Source: Acidobacteriota bacterium (lineage in GTDB: Bacteria > Acidobacteriota > Thermoanaerobaculia > UBA5066 > Gp7-AA6). Taken from it: a DNA stretch of 64,000 nt. Location: assembly GCA_027307335.1 (NCBI GenBank), contig DAHUXD010000012.1, forward strand, positions 87,801 through 151,800, in the 5' to 3' direction. The translations under genes were made by a program, and so were the position numbers. A model generated the notes under the pieces. The model did not search any database. It was given only the letters and a program-made list of their open reading frames with translations, and was not told where the DNA came from. Within the stretch, counting starts at the first letter, position 1. Each line of letters starts with the position of its first letter. This document shows, one piece after another, positions 59,431 to 64,000 of this stretch.

Positions 59431-60238
59431 AGCGGAGACCGAGGCCGCTCGGGCCTCGGAGCTCCTCGCCGGCGGGGACGCGTCCGGCGCGATCGCGGCG
59501 TGCCTCCGGGCGCTGGAGCTCGACCCCGACTGCCTCTCGGCCCATCGCACGCTGGCCCGCGCGCGGCTCCCGGGCGACGACTACCTGGCGTGGCTGGCGC
59601 GATTCCACTCGGCCCTCGCTCCCGCCGTCTATCTCGAGATCGGCGTCGACGCCGGCCGCACGCTCTCGCTTGCCCGGCCGCCGACGCGCGCGCTCGGCGT
59701 GGATCCCTCGCCCGTCGCGCCGCGCGCCTTCGCGGCGCCCACGCGGACGTTCGCGATGGAGAGCGACGCCTTCTTCGCCTCGCCCCGCGCCGACGCGGCG
59801 CTCGCCGGCGCGCCCGTGAGCCTCGCCTTCGTCGACGGCCTGCACCTCTTCGAGCAGGCGCTCCGCGACTTCCGGCACCTCGAGAAGCGCGCGGCGCGCG
59901 ACTCGGTGGTGCTCTTCCACGACTGCCTGCCACTCGACCGCGAGACGTCGGCGCGGGAGCGGCGCACCGCCTTCTGGACCGGCGACGTCTGGAAGATCGT
60001 CCCGGTCCTCGCGCGGCACCGGCCCGACCTCGAGGTCTTCGTGATCCCGACGTATCCGACCGGGCTCGCGGTCGTCACGCGCCTCGATCCGTCCTCGACC
60101 GTCCTCGACGAGCGATTCGACGCGATCGTCGGCGAGTTCACGCCGCGCGAGTGGGACGACTCGGCCGCCGGGGCCGTGCCGCTCGTCGAGAACGACGCGG
60201 AGACCGTGCTCAGACGATTGCGGCGATCACACACGTAG
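59417..60238 (+). CDS. Class I SAM-dependent methyltransferase (Methyltransf_24-like) with short TPR-like N-terminus
   Basis: 273 aa. N-terminal helix pair about 5-45 (ASELLAGGDASGAIAACLRALELDPDCLSAHRTLARA) reads as one TPR. Then a Rossmann core: AVYLEIGVDAGRTLSLAR (motif I, about 72-88), ALGVDPSP, SLAFVDGLHLFEQALRDFRHLEKR and VVLFHDCLPLDRET. The FVDGLHLFE..DF and LFHDCLP blocks are typical of sugar or small-molecule O-methyltransferases of this group. Its TAG stop lies within the next repeat. Confidence 0.82.
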   Translation: MPSTEAETEAARASELLAGGDASGAIAACLRALELDPDCLSAHRTLARARLPGDDYLAWLARFHSALAPAVYLEIGVDAGRTLSLARPPTRALGVDPSPVAPRAFAAPTRTFAMESDAFFASPRADAALAGAPVSLAFVDGLHLFEQALRDFRHLEKRAARDSVVLFHDCLPLDRETSARERRTAFWTGDVWKIVPVLARHRPDLEVFVIPTYPTGLAVVTRLDPSSTVLDERFDAIVGEFTPREWDDSAAGAVPLVENDAETVLRRLRRSHT

Positions 60239-60287
60239 GGGCGGCCCTCGCGGCCGCCCGCGGGCGGGGACGAGCCCCGCCCCTACG
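60234..60287. repeat. GTAGGGGCGG...CCGCCCCTACG palindromic repeat
   Basis: Eleven-base arms CGTAGGGGCGG (60234..60244) and CCGCCCCTACG (60277..60287) with an inner GCGGCC-rich core. It fills the gap between two convergent genes and may act as a bidirectional terminator. Repeats of this wording are common intergenic units, from memory. Confidence 0.7.
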
Positions 60288-60288
60288 G

Positions 60289-60630
60289 CTATTTCTTGGC
60301 GAACCCCCGGACGTCGTTCTTCACGAGGCTCTGGATCTGCTCCGGCGTCAGCTTCTTGCCCCACGGGGGCATGTCGTCCTTGCCGTCCGTCACGGACTTG
60401 ATGAGCTCGGCGTCCGTCACGCCCGCCTGCCACTCGGCATCCGTGAAATTGCGGGCCCTGAGGTTCTGGCCGCGCGTGGTTTCGGCCCGGCCGTTCTCGC
60501 CGTGGCACTTGGCGCAGTTCTTCTTGAAGAGCTCCGATGGATGCTCCGGCGTGTCGCTGCCGTAGGCCGACAGGCCGAAGGCCGCCATCGCCACGACGAA
60601 GAGCCCGATCAGAAATCTCGCTCGACTCAT
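60289..60630 (-). CDS. Small exported c-type cytochrome (c6/cbb3-type domain)
   Basis: 113 aa. Signal peptide about 1-24 (FLIGLFVVAMAAFGLSAYG). One heme site CAKCH (39-43) in ELFKKNCAKCHGENGRAE; the likely axial Met is Met87 in DDMPPWGKKL. Periplasmic one-electron carrier or sensor. ATGA overlap with the SCO gene upstream, consistent with a role in terminal oxidase assembly or electron supply, though no oxidase subunits are in this window. Confidence 0.92.
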   Translation of the reverse strand: MSRARFLIGLFVVAMAAFGLSAYGSDTPEHPSELFKKNCAKCHGENGRAETTRGQNLRARNFTDAEWQAGVTDAELIKSVTDGKDDMPPWGKKLTPEQIQSLVKNDVRGFAKK

Positions 60631-61283
60631 CCGTTCCTCGCTTTCTCGAGATCCTGGAGAACCTGTTCCGGTTCCCAGTCCGACCCGTAGTAGATCGCCG
60701 AGAGCTTTCCGTCCGGATCGAGCACCGCGACGGCCTGCGAGTGCACGATCTTTCCGTGGTCCGAGTAATAGAGCACGCCGAAGCTCTCGGCGACGCGCGC
60801 GACCGCATCGGGGCGTCCGGTCAGGAACTTCCAGCGCGCGGGGTCGGCGCCGATCCGCTTCGCGAAGTCGGCGAGCACCTCCGGCGTGTCGTTCTCCGGA
60901 TCGACCGTGATCGCGAGGAGCCGGCCGGCCTTCTCCTTCGAGAGCGCCGCGTTCAGCTTCGCGAACTTCGCCATCGTCATCGGGCACGCCGTCGCGTCGG
61001 GGCAGCGCGTGTAGACGAACGTGACCGCGACCGGCTCGCCGCGCAGGCTCGAGAGCCGCACGGGTTTTCCCGTCTGGTCCGTGAGCGTGAAGTCCGGCGC
61101 GGTGTCACCGACGGCGATGCCCTTGTTCGGCGCCGGCCGCGAAGGATTCGCGGCGTTCGCCGGCGCGGCGACGGCGGCCGGCGCCTTCCCGCCCGGCTCG
61201 TAGCCCGAGCCCGCCGCCTCCTCGCGCGCGCGGCACGAGGCGCCGGAGACGAGGCCTCCCGACACGACCAGAGCCATCGCCAT
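60627..61283 (-). CDS. SCO1/SenC family copper chaperone or thioredoxin-like lipoprotein
   Basis: 218 aa. Lipobox SGASC (Cys17), Ala/Pro linker, then the SCO thioredoxin fold: GDTAPDFTLTDQTGKPVRLSSLRGEPVAVTFVYTRCPDATACPMT, with Cys94 and Cys100, and His181 (GKIVHSQAVAVLD) as third copper ligand. Spacing is C-x5-C rather than the classical C-x3-C. Delivers copper to or reduces the CuA site of cytochrome oxidase in known cases. ATG 61283 is chosen; TACAAG lies 7 bases upstream. Coupled with the cytochrome gene. Confidence 0.88.
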   Translation of the reverse strand: MAMALVVSGGLVSGASCRAREEAAGSGYEPGGKAPAAVAAPANAANPSRPAPNKGIAVGDTAPDFTLTDQTGKPVRLSSLRGEPVAVTFVYTRCPDATACPMTMAKFAKLNAALSKEKAGRLLAITVDPENDTPEVLADFAKRIGADPARWKFLTGRPDAVARVAESFGVLYYSDHGKIVHSQAVAVLDPDGKLSAIYYGSDWEPEQVLQDLEKARNG

Positions 61284-61333
61284 GCGGCCCCTTGTACGCG
61301 GGAGGGGCGGCCCCGCGGCCGATTTAAGGAACC

Positions 61334-62299
61334 TCACAGGGAAGGTCTCGCCGCGATGTACTCGGCGAGCCGAGGGAGGTCGACGTTGCCCCCGGAAAGG
61401 ACGACGCCCACGCGCTTTCCGGAGAAGTCGGCCTTCCTGTGCCGCACCGCGGCGGCGCCGGCGGCGCCGGACGGCTCGACCAGCACCTTCATGCGCTCGA
61501 GCATGAAGGTGAGCGTCTCGATCATCTCGTCGTCCGAGACGAGCAGCACGTCGCGCAGCGACTCCCGGAGAATCGGAAACGTCAGCTTCCCCGGCGACGT
61601 CACGCGCAGGCCGTCGGCGATCGTGGGGTTCTCCTTGACCTCGACGCGCCGGCCGGCCGCGAGCGACTGCTTGGTGTCGGCGGCGGTCTCCGGCTCGGCG
61701 CCGTAGATCGCCATGGCCGGGCGGAGGCGGCGCGCCGCCGTGGCCCAGCCGCCGAGGAGGCCGCCTCCCGAGACCGGCACGACGATCGCGTCGAGATCGG
61801 GCACGTCCTCGAGCAGCTCGACCGCGCCCGTGGCCTGTCCCGCCATGATCAGGTCGTCGTCGAACGGCGGCACCAGGACGGCGCCCCTCTCGCGGCAGAT
61901 CTCCTCGGCGAGATCGTCGCGGCTCTGCGTCGCGCGGTCGTAGAGGACGACCTCGGCGCCGTACCCGCGCGTCGCGTCGATCTTCGCCTGGGGCGCGTCG
62001 GTCGGCATGACGACCGTCGCGCGGATCCCGAGGAGGCGCGCGGCCAGCGCGACGCCCTGGGCGTGGTTGCCGGAGGAGAACGCGACGACGGCGGGCACGG
62101 GCCGGCGTTCCGTCTCCGCCTTGATCTTGTTGTACGCGCCGCGGAACTTGAAGGCGCCCGCGCGCTGCAGGTTCTCGGCCTTGAAGAACACCGTCGCGCC
62201 CGCGGCCTCGTCGAACTGGCGCGAGGTGAGAACCGGCGTGCGGTGCGCGACGCCCCGGAGGCGCTTCCGGGCGGCTTCGATGTCTTCCCAATTGGGCAT
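61334..62299 (-). CDS. Threonine dehydratase / serine racemase-like PLP enzyme
   Basis: 321 aa, single domain without ACT repeats. PLP lysine Lys51 (GAFKFRGAYNK), SSGNHAQGVALAA (about 74-86), SGGGLLGG phosphate loop (about 176-183) and a late SGGNVDL. Length and TPVLTSRQFDEA start match catabolic threonine dehydratase or serine/aspartate racemases of the same fold. Converts L-threonine to 2-oxobutanoate if a dehydratase. A hairpin repeat (62308) sits just upstream and may contain regulatory signals. A paralogue of the 17016 gene but with the normal Gly loop. Confidence 0.88.
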   Translation of the reverse strand: MPNWEDIEAARKRLRGVAHRTPVLTSRQFDEAAGATVFFKAENLQRAGAFKFRGAYNKIKAETERRPVPAVVAFSSGNHAQGVALAARLLGIRATVVMPTDAPQAKIDATRGYGAEVVLYDRATQSRDDLAEEICRERGAVLVPPFDDDLIMAGQATGAVELLEDVPDLDAIVVPVSGGGLLGGWATAARRLRPAMAIYGAEPETAADTKQSLAAGRRVEVKENPTIADGLRVTSPGKLTFPILRESLRDVLLVSDDEMIETLTFMLERMKVLVEPSGAAGAAAVRHRKADFSGKRVGVVLSGGNVDLPRLAEYIAARPSL

Positions 62300-62307
62300 G
62301 GGTTTCG

Positions 62308-62356
62308 GACCTCTAGCGGTCCGCGTCGCGGACCGTGGAAATGAGAGGGAAAGTCG
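62308..62356. repeat. Hairpin repeat GGTCCGCGTCGCGGACC (copy 3 of 3, inverted)
   Basis: Reverse complement reads GACTTTCCCTCTCATTTCCACGG.. then GGTCCGC-GAC-GCGGACC-GCTAGAGGTC, matching 53851..53902 with only a few changes. Lies between the trmFO stop and the dehydratase start, both on the minus strand. Confidence 0.7.
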
Positions 62357-62416
62357 CCGTGCGATCCTCTCCCTCAAGCGCGCACGAGTCCGAGGGGCGG
62401 TTCTCCCCGGCCTCGG

Positions 62417-63757
62417 TCACGATGCGACCACCGACGCGGGAGCGAGCTCCCTCTTCCACTCTGCGATCGCCGCGAGCGCGCGCTCGACCATTCGCTGGCG
62501 GCGGAGCTGCTTGTCGCGCACCGGCGAGTGGGACGTGTCCTCGATCAGGCCGAACGTCACGTTCATCGGCTCGAACTTCTCGGAAGGCGGCCGCTCCGAG
62601 CAGTGCCGCGCGAGCGAGCCGATGGCGGTCGTGTAGGGGATCGGCGCGGGCTCGCGGTCCTCGAGGATCTGCGCGAGGGCGAGCCCGACCGCGAGGCCCG
62701 TCGCCGCGCTCTCGACGTAGCCCTCGACGCCGGTGATCTGCCCCGCAAAGAAGATCCGCGGCTCGCGCCGCATCCGCCAGAAGCGGTCGAGGTGCGCCGG
62801 CGCGTGGATGTAGGTGTTGCGGTGGAGCATCCCGTAGCGCGCGAACACGGCGTTCTCGAGGCCCGGGATCGTGCGGAACAGGCGCTGCTGCTCCGGCACC
62901 TTCAGCTTCGTCTGGAACCCGACCAGGTTGAAGTGCTCCTTCGCGAGGTCGTCCTGGCGCAGCTGCACGACCGCCCACGGGTTCCTTCCGGTGCGCGGAT
63001 CGGGCAGGCCCATCGGCTTCATCGGCCCGTGGCGGAGCGTCTCGCGGCCGCGCTCGGCCATCACCTCGATCGGCAGGCACCCCTCGAAGTAGATGCCCTT
63101 CTCGAAGTCCTTGACCGGCACCGTCTCGCCCGAAAGCAGCCCGTCGACGAAGCGCTCGTACTCCTCGCGCGTCAGCGGGCAGTTCCAGTAGTCCTCGCCG
63201 TCTCCCTTGCCGTAGCGCGAGAGCGCGTACATCTTCGAGAAGTCGAGCGACGACGCCTCGACGATCGGCGCCATCGAGTCGTAGAAGTAGAGGTCCTCGG
63301 TGCCGAGGAGCGCCCCGATCGCCCGGTCGAGCGCGGGCGAGGTGAGCGGCCCGGTCGCGACCACGACGAAGTCCTCCGCGGGAATCGCCTTCGCCTCCTC
63401 GCGGACGATCTCGATCTCGGGCCGCCCGGTCAGCGCCTCCGTCACCCGGTTCGCGAAGACGTGGCGATCCATCGCGAGGGCATCGCCTGCCGGCACGGCC
63501 GCCGCCCGGGCGGAGCGGATGACGAGAGAATCGAGCGTCTCCATCTCGCGCTTGAGCAGCCCGACCGCGTTGCGCGGGTTGTCCGACCGGAAGGAGTTCG
63601 AGCAGACGAGCTCGGCGCAGCGGTCCGTCTGGTGGGCGGAGGTCTTCACGACCGGCCGCATCTCGACGAGACGCACGCGGTGCCCGCGCCGCGCGAGCTG
63701 CCACGCGCACTCCGAGCCGGCGAGGCCCGCGCCGAGAATCGTGACCGGGCGAGTCAT
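62417..63757 (-). CDS. trmFO: Methylenetetrahydrofolate-tRNA (uracil-54-C5)-methyltransferase TrmFO
   Basis: 446 aa. Makes ribothymidine 54 in tRNA using methylenetetrahydrofolate and FAD. N-terminal FAD motif VTILGAGLAGSECAWQLARRGHRVRLVEMRP (about 4-34), then KTSAHQTDRCAELVCSNSFRSDNPRNAVGLLKREM (diagnostic), ATGPLTSPAL, DYWNCPLTREEYERFVDGL, GLPDPRTGRNPWAVVQLRQDD, NLVGFQTKLKVPEQQRLFRTIPGLENAVFARYG and FFAGQITGVEGYVESAATGL. TAGAAT lies 10 bases before the ATG. In Bacillus trmFO precedes xerC-hslVU, which lie 4.5 kb downstream here. Confidence 0.96.
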   Translation of the reverse strand: MTRPVTILGAGLAGSECAWQLARRGHRVRLVEMRPVVKTSAHQTDRCAELVCSNSFRSDNPRNAVGLLKREMETLDSLVIRSARAAAVPAGDALAMDRHVFANRVTEALTGRPEIEIVREEAKAIPAEDFVVVATGPLTSPALDRAIGALLGTEDLYFYDSMAPIVEASSLDFSKMYALSRYGKGDGEDYWNCPLTREEYERFVDGLLSGETVPVKDFEKGIYFEGCLPIEVMAERGRETLRHGPMKPMGLPDPRTGRNPWAVVQLRQDDLAKEHFNLVGFQTKLKVPEQQRLFRTIPGLENAVFARYGMLHRNTYIHAPAHLDRFWRMRREPRIFFAGQITGVEGYVESAATGLAVGLALAQILEDREPAPIPYTTAIGSLARHCSERPPSEKFEPMNVTFGLIEDTSHSPVRDKQLRRQRMVERALAAIAEWKRELAPASVVAS

Positions 63758-63843
63758 GGAGCGACGAATTCTACGGGACGTTTCCTCCCGGCGCGGATGC
63801 CACCGCCAGGGCAGGTGGACCGCTTCACGATGCGCGGCCGCGG

Positions 63844-64000
63844 CTACCAGCCTCCCCCGCCGCCGCCGCCCGAGCTCCCGCCACCGCCTCCCCCGCCGCC
63901 CCCGCCGCCGCTCCCGGAAGACGGCGCGGACACGCCGGCCGCGAGCGCTCCCGCCGCGACGGCCCCCGAGCCCGCCGCGCCGGCGCCGCCGAACGCGCCG
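63844..64000 (-). CDS. Gly-rich C-terminal tail of a membrane protein (TPM/YgcG or DUF2207 type), 5' part outside the window
   Basis: Fifty-one codons are visible, open to the window edge: GAFGGAGAAGSGAVAAGALAAG, then VSAPSSGSGG, a run of Gly, SSGG, Gly run, and a terminal Trp before TAG. A Gly-rich stretch ending in GGGW or GGSW is the usual C-terminus of TPM-domain (YgcG) and DUF2207 membrane proteins. Only the tail is seen, so the family is a guess from this pattern. Confidence 0.5.
   Translation of the reverse strand, partial: GAFGGAGAAGSGAVAAGALAAGVSAPSSGSGGGGGGGGGGGSSGGGGGGGW

Overview
The window looks like chromosomal DNA of a high-GC Acidobacteriota bacterium. The best clue is a VWFA-related protein of the type described from Acidobacteria (17928..18968), together with very GC-rich codon use, a Gram-negative envelope gene set (outer-membrane barrels, a TonB receptor, lipoproteins, Mpl, DapF) and many short palindromic intergenic repeats. 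A class-level guess (Thermoanaerobaculia-like) is inference only. I see no rRNA, tRNA, phage, transposase gene or CRISPR array.

Layout. 1-4.6 kb: the 3'-truncated RNB ribonuclease, divergent from a coupled PGM1-like ATP-grasp ligase / CDF transporter / Gly-rich membrane protein set. 4.6-8 kb: DUF885 hydrolase and OPT peptide transporter, overlapping by a few bases. 8-9.8 kb: DoxX and two tandem NTF2-like secreted proteins. 9.9-12.7 kb: trans-sulfuration PLP enzyme, M55 D-aminopeptidase and a lipoprotein-sorting-like protein. 12.8-18 kb: D-threonine-aldolase-like enzyme, a MarR-YceI pair with a near-consensus promoter, fatty-acid desaturase, DUF2062 protein and a threonine-dehydratase-like enzyme. 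17.9-22.2 kb: VWFA protein, Tat-exported amidase and glycerol-3-phosphate acyltransferase. 22.3-28.4 kb: GNAT enzyme, HTH regulator with a palindromic operator, ABC exporter, a second DUF885 protein and a Bax-inhibitor-1 protein. 28.4-32 kb: TPR protein, zinc-ribbon protein, type-5 uracil-DNA glycosylase, cupredoxin lipoprotein and TyrS.

32-39 kb is a metal and electron-transfer region. Fur is divergent from an FTR1 iron permease, with a palindrome lying in the permease promoter. A second, excellent Fur box sits on the start site of a four-gene operon: ApbE flavin transferase, outer-membrane barrel, FMN-binding protein carrying the TGAT flavinylation site, and a His-rich four-helix membrane protein. 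I read this as an iron-regulated extracytosolic flavin electron-transfer system with its own outer-membrane channel, and consider it the most interesting locus here. It is followed by a barrel with an N-terminal CxxCxC motif and a small Cys/His-rich protein. 39.2-42 kb is a cobalamin module: riboswitch, BtuB-type receptor and PduO-type adenosyltransferase. 42-43.8 kb holds LarB overlapping a deoxyhypusine-synthase-like gene. 44-51 kb: a MASE1-PAS-GGDEF-EAL protein, DUF1573 protein, Mpl and a GT-C-like membrane protein. 51-58 kb: FAH-family hydrolase, DapF, Fn3 lipoprotein, then hslU-hslV-S41 peptidase-xerC. 58-64 kb: DUF1015, methyltransferase, cytochrome c, SCO protein, threonine-dehydratase-like enzyme, TrmFO and the Gly-rich tail of a gene cut by the window end.

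A genome-style feature not captured by gene calls: about twenty starts have a TANNNT hexamer only 6-12 bases upstream and no Shine-Dalgarno, the geometry of leaderless mRNAs. Genes inside operons, and some others, carry good GGAGG sites instead. Several convergent pairs overlap at their 3' ends.
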